This document shows positions 33,018 to 41,270 of a DNA stretch of 64,000 nt, in pieces. Position 1 is the stretch's first letter. Every line of letters starts with the position of its first letter. Origin of the DNA: JAWVFM01 sp963843315 (lineage in GTDB: Bacteria > Actinomycetota > Thermoleophilia > Solirubrobacterales > 70-9); NCBI GenBank assembly GCA_963843315.1, contig CAWJJU010000005.1:310001-374000 (forward strand). The letters run 5' to 3'. The notes below the pieces were generated by a model that searched no databases, had not been told where the DNA came from, and saw only the letters and a list, made by a program, of their open reading frames with translations. A program made the position numbers and the translations under genes.

Positions 33018-33607
33018 GGCCGCCCCGCCATCACGGCGGAGGCGGGACGGCTGAGATGCGGGCTGCCGGCGGCGCAGAAGCGCCACGGCCGGTCGACCGC
33101 GCGGCTGATCCCGATCCGCGGCCCGGCGAGCACGCAGACGTCGCGCCAGGACTCGTCGCGGCCGCGCAGCTCGAAGGGCGGGGCGTCAAGCCGCCGCCCG
33201 TTGGCGTCGAGGCCCACCCCGAGCGCCTGCGTGAGCTTGCCAGGCCCCGAGCAGAGCTCGCGCGCGTCCGAGCGCCCGCGGCGGCGGCGCATCTCGTCCA
33301 GGCCCCATACGGGCTCCAGGGCGCGGATCAGCACGGCGGCCGCCCTTCCCCGCTGCTCGCAGACGGCGTTCAGCAGATTGTGCATCCCGTAGGAGAAGTA
33401 CACGTAGGCCCGGCCCGGCTCGCCGAAGATGACCTCGTTGCGCGGCGTGGGCCCGTTGAAGCCGTGGCACGCCGGGTCCTCCTGGTCGTAGCTCTCGGTC
33501 TCGACGATGATCCCGCCCACGCCGTCGTGCAGCAGGGCGCAGCCGATCAGGCCGGGAGCGACCTCGTGGACGGAACGCTCGAAGAAGCCGGCGCCGAGCG
33601 CCGTCAA
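33014..33607 (-). CDS. mpg: DNA-3-methyladenine glycosylase (AAG/MPG family)
   Basis: A 197-residue base-excision repair enzyme that removes alkylated purines. The start is a TTG overlapping the argH stop (TTGA). Family hallmarks are LTALGAGFFERSVHEVAPGLIGCALLH, IVETESYDQEDPACHGFNGPTPRN with the catalytic Glu, and VYFSYGMHNLLNAVC with the intercalating Tyr, plus SGPGKLTQALGV. It is the last gene of the leu-arg operon, with its stop sharing CTAG with the convergent penicillin-binding protein gene. Confidence 0.92.
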   Translation of the reverse strand: MTALGAGFFERSVHEVAPGLIGCALLHDGVGGIIVETESYDQEDPACHGFNGPTPRNEVIFGEPGRAYVYFSYGMHNLLNAVCEQRGRAAAVLIRALEPVWGLDEMRRRRGRSDARELCSGPGKLTQALGVGLDANGRRLDAPPFELRGRDESWRDVCVLAGPRIGISRAVDRPWRFCAAGSPHLSRPASAVMAGRP

Positions 33608-34983
33608 GACCCGCCGCCGCGCAGGGCGTCGAGCGTGGCCGACGCCTTCTCGAGCTGGCGCGAGAGCGCCTCTGCGCCCGTCCCGCCCTCCGACACCTTC
33701 GAGTCCAGCCACGAGCCGCTCGCGAGCACCTCGTAGTACTCGGAGTCGAGCAGCGGCGAGATCGCGGCGATCTCCTCGGCGCCGAGCTCGGAGAGCGCCA
33801 CGCCCCGGTCGACGGCCATCCTCACAAGGTCGCCGACCACCCCGTGCGCCTCGCGAAACGGCATCCCGCGGCGCACGAGGAGGTCCGCGACGTCGGTGGC
33901 GGCGACCATCTCGTCGGCGGCGGCCGCGGCCAGCCGCTCGCGATCGAACCGGATCCCCGCGAGCATCCGCTCCGCCGCCTCCAGGCTTGTCTCCACCGTG
34001 TCGGCGGCGTCGAACAGCGCCTCCTTGTCCTCCTGGAGGTCCTTGGAGTAGGCGAGCGGCAGGGCGTGGAGCACCCCGAGGAGCGTCGTGAGCGAGGCGG
34101 TCACGCGCGGGGCCTTGGCGCGCAGGAGCTCCGCGGCGTCCGGGTTCTTCTTCTGAGGCATGATGCTCGAGCCGGAGGAGAAGTCGTCGGCCATCGCGCA
34201 GAAGCCGAACTCCTGGCTCGACCAGATGACCAGCTCGGCGCCCAGGCGCGACAGGTGGGTGGCGCAGACGCTCGCCGCGTACAGATAGTCGAGCGCGAAG
34301 TCGCGGTTGGATACGGCGTCGATCGAGTTGGGCGATGGCCGGGCGTAGCCCAGCTCCGCCGCGGTCGCGTCGCGGTCGATCGGCCAGTTGAGCCCCGCGA
34401 GGGCACCGGAGCCGAGTGGCATCGCCTGGGTCGAGCGCGCGGCGAAGTCGAAGCGGATCACGTCGCGCTCGAGCATCCAGAAGTAGGCCAGCAGGTGATG
34501 GCCGAGGTAGACCGGCTGAGCGCGCTGTAGGTGCGTGTACCCGGGCATGCTCCAGTCGCGGTGTTCCTCCGCGAGGTCGCGCAACCGGGCCATCAGCGCA
34601 ATCACGAGCTCCTGCGCGCGCCCGGCGCAGGCCCGCGCGTACAGGCTGAAGTCGGTGGCGACCTGGTCGTTTCGCGAGCGCGCCGTGTGGAGCTTGCCGC
34701 CCAGTGGGCCCGCCAGCTCGGTGACGCGCCGCTCCACCGCCATGTGGATGTCCTCGTCGTCCGGCGCGAACGCGAACTCGCCGGCCTCGAGCTCGGCCGC
34801 GACGGCCTCGAGGCTGCGCTCCAGCTCGGCCGCCTCGTCGGCGGACAGCACGCCCGCGCGCGCAAGCGCATGCACGTGGGCGCGCGAGCCGGCGATGTCC
34901 TCGCGCCAGAGGCGCCGGTCGAAGCCGATCGAGGCGTTGATCCGCGCGAACAGCGGATCCTGTGGGTCGGGCAGCCGGGTCAT
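33604..34983 (-). CDS. argH: Argininosuccinate lyase
   Basis: Final step of arginine synthesis, splitting argininosuccinate to arginine and fumarate. It is 459 residues, the usual length. The fumarase/aspartase superfamily signature GSSIMPQKKNPDAAEL is complete, and TARSRNDQVATDFSLY and PGYTHLQRAQPV are the substrate-binding blocks. It lies 52 bp after the DegT gene and overlaps the glycosylase start. The other arginine genes are not in the window. Confidence 0.97.
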   Translation of the reverse strand: MTRLPDPQDPLFARINASIGFDRRLWREDIAGSRAHVHALARAGVLSADEAAELERSLEAVAAELEAGEFAFAPDDEDIHMAVERRVTELAGPLGGKLHTARSRNDQVATDFSLYARACAGRAQELVIALMARLRDLAEEHRDWSMPGYTHLQRAQPVYLGHHLLAYFWMLERDVIRFDFAARSTQAMPLGSGALAGLNWPIDRDATAAELGYARPSPNSIDAVSNRDFALDYLYAASVCATHLSRLGAELVIWSSQEFGFCAMADDFSSGSSIMPQKKNPDAAELLRAKAPRVTASLTTLLGVLHALPLAYSKDLQEDKEALFDAADTVETSLEAAERMLAGIRFDRERLAAAAADEMVAATDVADLLVRRGMPFREAHGVVGDLVRMAVDRGVALSELGAEEIAAISPLLDSEYYEVLASGSWLDSKVSEGGTGAEALSRQLEKASATLDALRGGGS

Positions 34984-35035
34984 CGCCGCCAGGATAGGCG
35001 GCGCGGTCGGGCCCGGCGCGAGGCGAGGCCCGGCG

Positions 35036-36200
35036 TCACGCCCAGCGGCCGCGCAGGGCCTCGGCCAGCGCCTCGGCGACCCGGTCGACCTCGCCCTCGG
35101 TCATCGAGCCGAAGAACGGCAGCGCGAGCGATCGCGACGCCGCCTCCTCGGCCACGGGGAACTCGCCCTCGCGGTGGCCGAAGCGCTCGCGGTAATGCGG
35201 CATGAGGTGAATGCACGGCAGGTAGGCCTTTGCGGCGATGCCGCGCTGGTCGAGGTCGGCGATCACCGCGTCGCGGTCGGCGCCCGCCGGCAGCCGGACG
35301 GTGTAGACGAACCAGGTGCGGCGCTCGTCTCCCCGCGCGGGAGCGGGCAGCAGCAGGCCCTGGGGGTCGCCCTCGCCGGCGGGCGCGGCGCCGTCCAGGG
35401 CGCCGCAGACGCTCCACGTACAGGCCGGCGACGCGCTCGCGGGCCGCGAGCAGCTCGTCGAGTCGCTCGAGCTGCGCGACGCCCAGCGCGGCCTGGATCT
35501 CGGTGAGCCGGTAGTTGAAGCCCAGCCGATCGTGGTCGAGCCAGCCCATGTCGACGGCCCGGCCCTGGTTTCGCAAGCTTCGAAGGCGCGCCGCCCCCTC
35601 GGCGGTGGTGGGGATGATCATCCCGCCCTCGCCGGTTGTCATCTGCTTGTTGGCGTAGAAGGCGAAGGCGGCCATGTTCCCGCGCGCCCCGGCCACCTGC
35701 CCGTCGCCTGTCCGCGCGAGCAGCGCCTCGCAGGCGTCCTCCAGGACGCCGAGGCCGCGCTGCGCGGCGAGCTCGTCGATGGGCTCCATGCGCGCCGGCA
35801 GGCCGAAGATGTGGACCGGGAGGATCCCCGTGGTCGCGTCGCCCACCGCCGCCGCGGCGGCTTCCGGGTCGATGTTGAGGGTGACCGGATCGACGTCGGC
35901 GAAGACCGGGCGCACCCGCTCGTAGAGCAGGCAGTTGGCGGAGGCGACGAAGCTGAACGGCGAGGTGACGACCTCGTCGCCCTCGCCCCACCCAAGCTCG
36001 CGGACGCCGAGGTGCAGCGCCGCGGTGCCGGACGAGACCGCCACGGCGTCGTCGACGCCGAGCGCCTGCGCGAAAGCGCGCTCGAACTCCTCCTGCACCG
36101 GGCCGAGCGAGAGCCGCCCGGAGCGCAGCACCTCCACAACGAGCTCCTCCTCACGAGGCCCGATGTCGGGCTTCGCAAGCTCTATCCGCTCGGCGGTCAC
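35036..36200 (-). CDS. DegT/DnrJ/EryC1/StrS family aminotransferase (frameshifted in this sequence)
   Basis: A PLP-dependent sugar aminotransferase-type protein. The GTG start overlaps the cimA stop (GTGA). N-terminal motifs are LAKPDIGPREEELVVEVLRSGRLSLGP and AVSSGTAALHLGV; the PLP lysine is in AFYANKQMTTGEGG. The frame changes near 35400 (CTGCGGcGCCCTG), after which ALDGAAPAGEGDPQGLLLP, RTWFVYTVRLPAGADRDAV and AKAYLPCIHLMPHYRERFG complete the small domain. Corrected length is about 388 residues. Such enzymes usually aminate nucleotide-linked ketosugars for surface glycans; why it lies in an amino acid operon is unclear. Confidence 0.88.
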
Positions 36201-37804
36201 TCGGGCGGCGCCGGGACGGCGGTGGCTCTCCCGGCGGTCGCGGCGCCGCGGGGTTGTAGCGCGTATTCGAGCGACTCCACCAGCGCCTCCCAGGACGCCT
36301 CGATGATGTTCTCCGAGACGCCGATGGTGCCCCAGGAGCGCCCGTCGCCGGCCGACTCCAGCAGCACGCGCGTCACCGCGCCCGTGCCGTGGTCCTCGTC
36401 GAGGATGCGGACCTTGTAGTTGACGAGCTCGATGTCGGCGAGATGGGGGTGCAGGTCGGTGATGGCGTCGCGAAGCGCCGTGTCGAGCGCGTTCACCGGG
36501 CCGTTGCCCTCCGCCGTGCGCACGTAGCGCCGACCGCCCGCCCACACCTTGATGGTCGCCTCGGTCTCGACGGCCCCGTCAGCACGCTTCTCGACGATCA
36601 CGCGAAAGCTCTCCAGCCGGAACAGGGGCTCGTAGTCGCCCGCCTCGCGGCGCAGCAGCAGCTCGAACGAGGCGTCGGCGGCCTCGTATTGATAGCCGCG
36701 GTGCTCGCGCTCCTTCAGGCTCTCGACGGCGCTGCGGGCGGTCGCATCGTCGAGCTCGAGGCCGGACTGGGCCGCGCGCGAGAGCACGGAACCTTTGCCG
36801 GAGAGCTCGGAGATGACCACCTCCCGGCGGTTGCCGACGAGCTCGGGATCGAGGTGCTCGAACGTGCGCGCGTCGGCCTCGACCCCCGCCACGTGCATCC
36901 CGCCCTTGTGGGCGAAGGCGTTGCGGCCCACGTAGGGGCGGTCGGGGTCGGGGCTGCGGTTGGTCAGCTCGTCGAGGAAGTGCGACGTCTCGCCGAGCGT
37001 GCGCAGCTGATCCGGCGCGACGCACTCGTAACCCATCTTGAGCTGCAGGGCGGGCAGGATCGAGACGAGGTTCGCGTTGCCGCAGCGTTCTCCGTAGCCG
37101 TTCATCGTGCCCTGGACCATTCGCGCGCCCGCGTCGACGGCGGCCAGGGAGTTGGCGACGCCGCACTCGGCGTCGTTGTGCGTGTGGATGCCGATCTGGG
37201 CTCGCGAGCCCAGGTCCTCGACCACGGACGCGGTGGCGGAGGCGATCTGCGGAGGCAGGCTGGAGCCGTTGGTGTCGCAGAGGGTGACGTTCTCAGCCCC
37301 GCCCGCGACGGCGGCGCGCAGGCACTCGAGCGCGTAGCCCGAGTCGTCGCGCCAGGCGTCGAAGAAGTGCTCGGCGTCGTAGACCACGCGCTTGCCCTCG
37401 CCGCGCAGGAACTCGACCGAGTCGCCGATCATCGCGAGGTTCTCCTCGCGGCTTACCTTGGTGACGACCTCGAGGTGCAGGCCCCACGTCTTGCCGACGA
37501 GCGTGCAGACCGGTGCGAAGCACGCGGCCAGCGTGCGCAGCCCCTCGTCCTCGGCGGCCTCGATCCCGCGGCGGCGGGTCATGCCGAAGGCGCAGACGAG
37601 GGCCGCGTCGAGCTCGACGCCCGCCAGCAGCTCGAAGAGCTCCTCCTCCTTGGGGTTGGACGCCGGGAACCCGGCCTCGACGAAGCCGACGCCGAGCGCG
37701 TCGAGCGCGCGGACGACGCGGACCTTCTCCTGCGCCGAGAGCGACATGCCCTGGCCCTGCATGCCGTCGCGGAGGGTGGTGTCGTAGAGGTGTACCTGGG
37801 TCAC
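36197..37804 (-). CDS. cimA: (R)-citramalate synthase
   Basis: Condenses pyruvate with acetyl-CoA to citramalate, opening the threonine-independent route to 2-oxobutyrate and isoleucine, with LeuC/LeuD/LeuB doing the next steps. It is 535 residues. The DRE-TIM barrel begins LYDTTLRDGMQGQGMSLS, with HTHNDAECGVANSLAAVDAG as the metal-binding histidine pair, and the C-terminal LeuA-type regulatory domain follows (from about residue 380). The DGMQGQG start and the long form fit the CimA group (TIGR00977) rather than 2-isopropylmalate or homocitrate synthase; a separate leuA lies at 45.6 kb. Confidence 0.93.
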   Translation of the reverse strand: MTQVHLYDTTLRDGMQGQGMSLSAQEKVRVVRALDALGVGFVEAGFPASNPKEEELFELLAGVELDAALVCAFGMTRRRGIEAAEDEGLRTLAACFAPVCTLVGKTWGLHLEVVTKVSREENLAMIGDSVEFLRGEGKRVVYDAEHFFDAWRDDSGYALECLRAAVAGGAENVTLCDTNGSSLPPQIASATASVVEDLGSRAQIGIHTHNDAECGVANSLAAVDAGARMVQGTMNGYGERCGNANLVSILPALQLKMGYECVAPDQLRTLGETSHFLDELTNRSPDPDRPYVGRNAFAHKGGMHVAGVEADARTFEHLDPELVGNRREVVISELSGKGSVLSRAAQSGLELDDATARSAVESLKEREHRGYQYEAADASFELLLRREAGDYEPLFRLESFRVIVEKRADGAVETEATIKVWAGGRRYVRTAEGNGPVNALDTALRDAITDLHPHLADIELVNYKVRILDEDHGTGAVTRVLLESAGDGRSWGTIGVSENIIEASWEALVESLEYALQPRGAATAGRATAVPAPPE

Positions 37805-37922
37805 TGGATGCTGCCTTTCGGATCCGGATGTTCGAGCGAGGGTGCGCGGACGGGCCGCGCGGCCACGGGGCGTTAAGCCGCCGCAGCGCGCCTAATTCGC
37901 TCGATGATCCGGGCGCGGTGCA

Positions 37923-38855
37923 TCAGCCGGTGACCTTACTGGGTTGCTCCACCAGGTCCAGCCACTCGCTGTATTCCTGCGCGCGGCCGTGCAGAGCATC
38001 CTCGAACTTTGCCTGGATGACCTTGGTCACCTCGCCCGGCTCGCCCAGGGCGTGATCGTCGATCTCGCGCACCGGGACGAGCTCGGCGGCGGTGCCGACC
38101 AGGAAGGCCTCCTCGGCCAGGTAGAGCTCGGCGCGGGCGATGTCGCGCTCGACCACGGTGTAACCGAGGTCCTCGGCGATCTGGATGACCGACTTGCGGG
38201 AAATGCCGTCGAGGATCGACGCGGTGTGCCCGGGCGTCACGAGCTGCCCGTCGCGGACCAGGAAGATGTTCTCGCCCGAGCCCTCGCAGACGGCGCCGCG
38301 GTCGTCGAGCAGGATCGCCTCGTCATAGCCGGCGTTGGCCGACTCCGTCTTGGCGAGGATCGAGTTGAGGTACTGGCCGGAGGCCTTGGCGTGGGGAATC
38401 GAGCCCGACGGCGAGATGCGGCGCCAGGACGACACCTTGGCGCGGATTCCGTGCTTCTTCGACTCCTCGCCGAGATAGGCGCCCCAGTACCAGGCGCCGA
38501 TGATCAGGTCGACGGGAGCGCTCTTGGCGAAGAGGCCCATCTCGCCGTAGCCACGGAAGGCGAGCGGGCGGATGTAGCAGCTGGAGAGGCCGTTTCGCCG
38601 GATCAGCTCGTGTGTGGCTTGGCGGATCTCCTCCGCGCTGTAGGCAAGGGGCAGGTAGTAGAGCTCCGCCGACATCGCGAGGCGGCGAAGGTGATCCTCG
38701 TGGCGGAAGATCGCGGGGCCCTGCTCGGTCTCGTAGCAGCGGATCCCCTCGAAGACGCCCGTGCCGTAGTGCAGGCCGTGCGTGAGGACGTGCACGTTCG
38801 CGTCGTCCCAGGGCACGAATTCCCCGTTCATCCAGATGAATTCCGACTTCTCCAC
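37923..38855 (-). CDS. ilvE: Branched-chain amino acid aminotransferase
   Basis: Last step of leucine, isoleucine and valine synthesis, using glutamate as amino donor. It is 310 residues, fold type IV PLP enzyme. The N-terminus WMNGEFVPWDDANVHVLTHGLHYGTGVFEGIRCYE is diagnostic for IlvE, and the PLP lysine is in HAKASGQYLNSILAK. The C-terminal signature EGSGENIFLVRDGQLVTP is present. It lies 15 bp after leuB; a 118-bp gap with a GC palindrome (37853-37864) separates it from cimA. Confidence 0.96.
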   Translation of the reverse strand: MEKSEFIWMNGEFVPWDDANVHVLTHGLHYGTGVFEGIRCYETEQGPAIFRHEDHLRRLAMSAELYYLPLAYSAEEIRQATHELIRRNGLSSCYIRPLAFRGYGEMGLFAKSAPVDLIIGAWYWGAYLGEESKKHGIRAKVSSWRRISPSGSIPHAKASGQYLNSILAKTESANAGYDEAILLDDRGAVCEGSGENIFLVRDGQLVTPGHTASILDGISRKSVIQIAEDLGYTVVERDIARAELYLAEEAFLVGTAAELVPVREIDDHALGEPGEVTKVIQAKFEDALHGRAQEYSEWLDLVEQPSKVTG

Positions 38856-38870
38856 GGCCCCGATTATGCC

Positions 38871-39947
38871 CTACGGCGAGCCCAGCGCGACAAGGACCGC
38901 GTCGGTCATCTCGGTCGTGCCGGCGTTCGCCCCGCCCCCGCCCGCGAGGTCGGGCGTGCGCAGGCCGCTCGCCAGCGCCGCCTCCACCCCGGCCTCCACG
39001 GCGGCCGCCGCGTCGTCGCGCCCGAGGCCGTCGCGCAACAGCATGCCGACCGAGAGGAACGTCGCCAGCGGATTGGCCACGCCCGAGCCGGCGATGTCGG
39101 GCGCCGAGCCGTGCACCGGCTCGAACAGGCCGGGCTTGCCCTCCCCGAGACTTGCCGACGGCAGCATCCCAAGCGAGCCGGTGAGCATGGCTCCCTCGTC
39201 GCTGAGGATGTCGCCGAACATGTTCTCTGTGAGGATCACGTCGAAGCGCGAGGGGCCCGCGACCAGCTGCATCGCCGCGTTGTCGACGAGCATGTGGTCG
39301 AGCTCGACGTCCGGATAGGACTCGGCCACCCGGGTCACGGTCTCCCGCCACAGGCGCGAGGTCTCCAACACGTTCGCCTTGTCGACGGAGGTGACGCGCC
39401 CCGACCGCTTGCCGGCGGCGTCGAAGGCGACCCGCGCGATGCGCTCGATCTCGGGCGCCGTGTAGACGCACTCGTCGACGGCCCGCTCGCCGGCACGCTC
39501 CTTGCGGCCGAAGTAGATGCCGCCCGTGAGCTCGCGGACGACGAGCAGGTCCGTGCCGGCGATGACGTCGGGACGCAGGGGGCTGGCGTCGGCCAGCGGC
39601 GCGCTCGGCTTGACGGGCCTCAGGTTTGCGAAGAGCCCCAGCCCCGAGCGCAGCCCGAGAAGGCCCTGCTCGGGGCGCGGCGCGTCGGGGTCGGTGGTGT
39701 CCCACTTCGGACCGCCCACGGCGCCCAGCAGGACTGCGTCGGCGGCACGGCAGCGCTCCAGCGCGTCGTCGGTGAGGGCGGTGCCGTGCATGTCGATCGA
39801 GACGCCGCCGACGACGACCTCCTCGTAGGTGAACTCGCCGACGGCGTCGAGGATGCGCCGGGCGGCCGCGACGATCTCAGGGCCGATGCCGTCGCCCGGC
39901 AGCAGGGCTATGTGCGGCTTATCGGAGATCGCGGGCGCCTGGCTCAT
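38871..39947 (-). CDS. leuB: 3-isopropylmalate dehydrogenase
   Basis: Oxidatively decarboxylates 3-isopropylmalate in leucine synthesis (and methylmalate in the citramalate route). It is 358 residues. It starts at MSQAPAISDKPHIALLPGDGIGPEIV; the ATG overlaps the methyltransferase stop... in gene order leuB follows the methyltransferase with an ATGA overlap. Conserved blocks are LLGAVGGPKWD, RELTGGIYFG, the Lys in TSVDKANVLETSRLWRE, and FEPVHGSAPDIAGSGVANPLA. It is clearly LeuB rather than isocitrate dehydrogenase. Confidence 0.96.
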   Translation of the reverse strand: MSQAPAISDKPHIALLPGDGIGPEIVAAARRILDAVGEFTYEEVVVGGVSIDMHGTALTDDALERCRAADAVLLGAVGGPKWDTTDPDAPRPEQGLLGLRSGLGLFANLRPVKPSAPLADASPLRPDVIAGTDLLVVRELTGGIYFGRKERAGERAVDECVYTAPEIERIARVAFDAAGKRSGRVTSVDKANVLETSRLWRETVTRVAESYPDVELDHMLVDNAAMQLVAGPSRFDVILTENMFGDILSDEGAMLTGSLGMLPSASLGEGKPGLFEPVHGSAPDIAGSGVANPLATFLSVGMLLRDGLGRDDAAAAVEAGVEAALASGLRTPDLAGGGGANAGTTEMTDAVLVALGSP

Positions 39948-40705
39948 GGCCGCCGGGCGGAGATGTTCAGGCGGACGTAGCGCACCGTCATCGGCCGCGG
40001 CTGAGTGGTGATGACGGCGTCGACGAACTCGTCCTGGAGCTCTGAGGGAAGCCGCTCCAGGTGCCAGGGCAGGATCACGGTGCGCAGGAAGCCGCGCGGG
40101 TCGCGCGGCGTGACCGGCCACGGCTCGAGCCAGGCCTGCACGTCCACGAAGCCCGCGCGCTCCAGGCGCGACTCGGTGTCACCGACGCTGGCGTAGTTCC
40201 ACGCGCGCTGCTCCGGTCGCAGGTAGGGCGAGAAGCGCTCGTCGCCGGCCAGCGCGTCCAGCGCACGGGCGACCTCGGCGATGTTGTCCTGGCCGCCGCA
40301 CTGAGCCTCCAGCCGGCCGCCGGGGCGCAGCACCCCGAGGAGGTGCCTGAACAGCTCCTCGTGGGCGAGGATCCAATGGAAGGTCGCAGTCGAGAAGACC
40401 GCGTCGACCTGCTCGTCCAGCTCCAGGCTCACGAGGTCTGCCTGGCGCAGCTCGACCCGGGGATCGGCGCCCATGGCCTCGCTCGCCTTCTCCAGCATCG
40501 CTGCGGAGGCGTCGACTCCTATCAGCCGCCCCTCGGGGAGCCGCTCCAGCAGGATCTTGGAGATCATCCCCGTCCCGCAGCCGGCGTCGAGGACGGTCTC
40601 GTTGCCTCGCAGCTCGAGGCGATCGAGGACCGCGCGGCCCCACGCCTCGTGGGGCTCGGCCTGAACGTCGTAGGACGAAGCGTCCCAGGAGACCTCGGCA
40701 CCCAT
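39944..40705 (-). CDS. Class I SAM-dependent methyltransferase (trans-aconitate methyltransferase-like)
   Basis: A 253-residue methyltransferase encoded between leuD and leuB with overlaps on both sides (TGATG and ATGA). Motif I is VLDAGCGTGMISKIL, followed by LIGVDASAAMLEKASE and the acidic DLVSLELDEQVDAVFSTATFHWI. The overall layout, ending with a C-terminal region ELQDEFVDAVITTQPRPMTVRYVRLNI, recalls trans-aconitate methyltransferases. In yeast a related enzyme methylates 3-isopropylmalate, so a small-acid substrate from the leucine pathway is an attractive but unproven guess. Confidence 0.85.
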   Translation of the reverse strand: MGAEVSWDASSYDVQAEPHEAWGRAVLDRLELRGNETVLDAGCGTGMISKILLERLPEGRLIGVDASAAMLEKASEAMGADPRVELRQADLVSLELDEQVDAVFSTATFHWILAHEELFRHLLGVLRPGGRLEAQCGGQDNIAEVARALDALAGDERFSPYLRPEQRAWNYASVGDTESRLERAGFVDVQAWLEPWPVTPRDPRGFLRTVILPWHLERLPSELQDEFVDAVITTQPRPMTVRYVRLNISARRP

Positions 40706-41268
40706 CACAGCGCCGTCGTGACGGGGGCGCGGTCGGCACGCCCGGCCTGCTCGTAGGCGTCGATGGCGGTTGCCCGCTTCAGGGTCACGCCGATGTCGTC
40801 GAGGCCCTCCAGCAGCCGGTGGCGAATCTCGGGGTCGATCTCGAACGATGCCTCTCCCCCATCCCACGCGACCGTGCCGGCCTCGAGGTCGATGCGCCCG
40901 GAGCCGGCCTGCGCAAGGGCGCGGCAACCGGCCTCGGGCAGGGTCACCGGCAGCAGCCCGATCTTCGTGCAGTTGTTGAAGAAGATGTCGGCGAACGAGG
41001 GAGCGACGATCGCCTCGAAGCCGAAGTCCTCCAGCGCCCAGGGCGCGTGCTCGCGCGAGGAGCCGCAGCCGAAGTTGCGGCCGGCGACGAGGATCGGGTT
41101 CGGCTCGAGCTCGATCTCGCCGTCGCGGATCCAGTCGTAGAAGAGGAACTCGCCGAAGCCGGTTCGCTCGACCCTCTTCAGGAACTGCTTCGGGATGATC
41201 TGGTCGGTGTCGACGTCGGCGCGGTCCAGGAAGGACACGCCGCCCTCGACGGTTGTGACTGGGTCCAT
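40705..41268 (-). CDS. leuD: 3-isopropylmalate dehydratase small subunit
   Basis: With LeuC isomerises 2- to 3-isopropylmalate. It is 187 residues from MDPVTTVEGGVSFLDRADVDTDQIIPKQFLKRV. The swivel-domain motif GRNFGCGSSREHAPWAL is present, and DIFFNNCTKIGLLPV follows. An extended in-frame reading upstream overlaps leuC and is rejected. It starts 2 bp after the leuC stop. The single LeuCD pair probably also handles citramalate from CimA. Confidence 0.97.
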   Translation of the reverse strand: MDPVTTVEGGVSFLDRADVDTDQIIPKQFLKRVERTGFGEFLFYDWIRDGEIELEPNPILVAGRNFGCGSSREHAPWALEDFGFEAIVAPSFADIFFNNCTKIGLLPVTLPEAGCRALAQAGSGRIDLEAGTVAWDGGEASFEIDPEIRHRLLEGLDDIGVTLKRATAIDAYEQAGRADRAPVTTAL

Positions 41269-41270
41269 GG

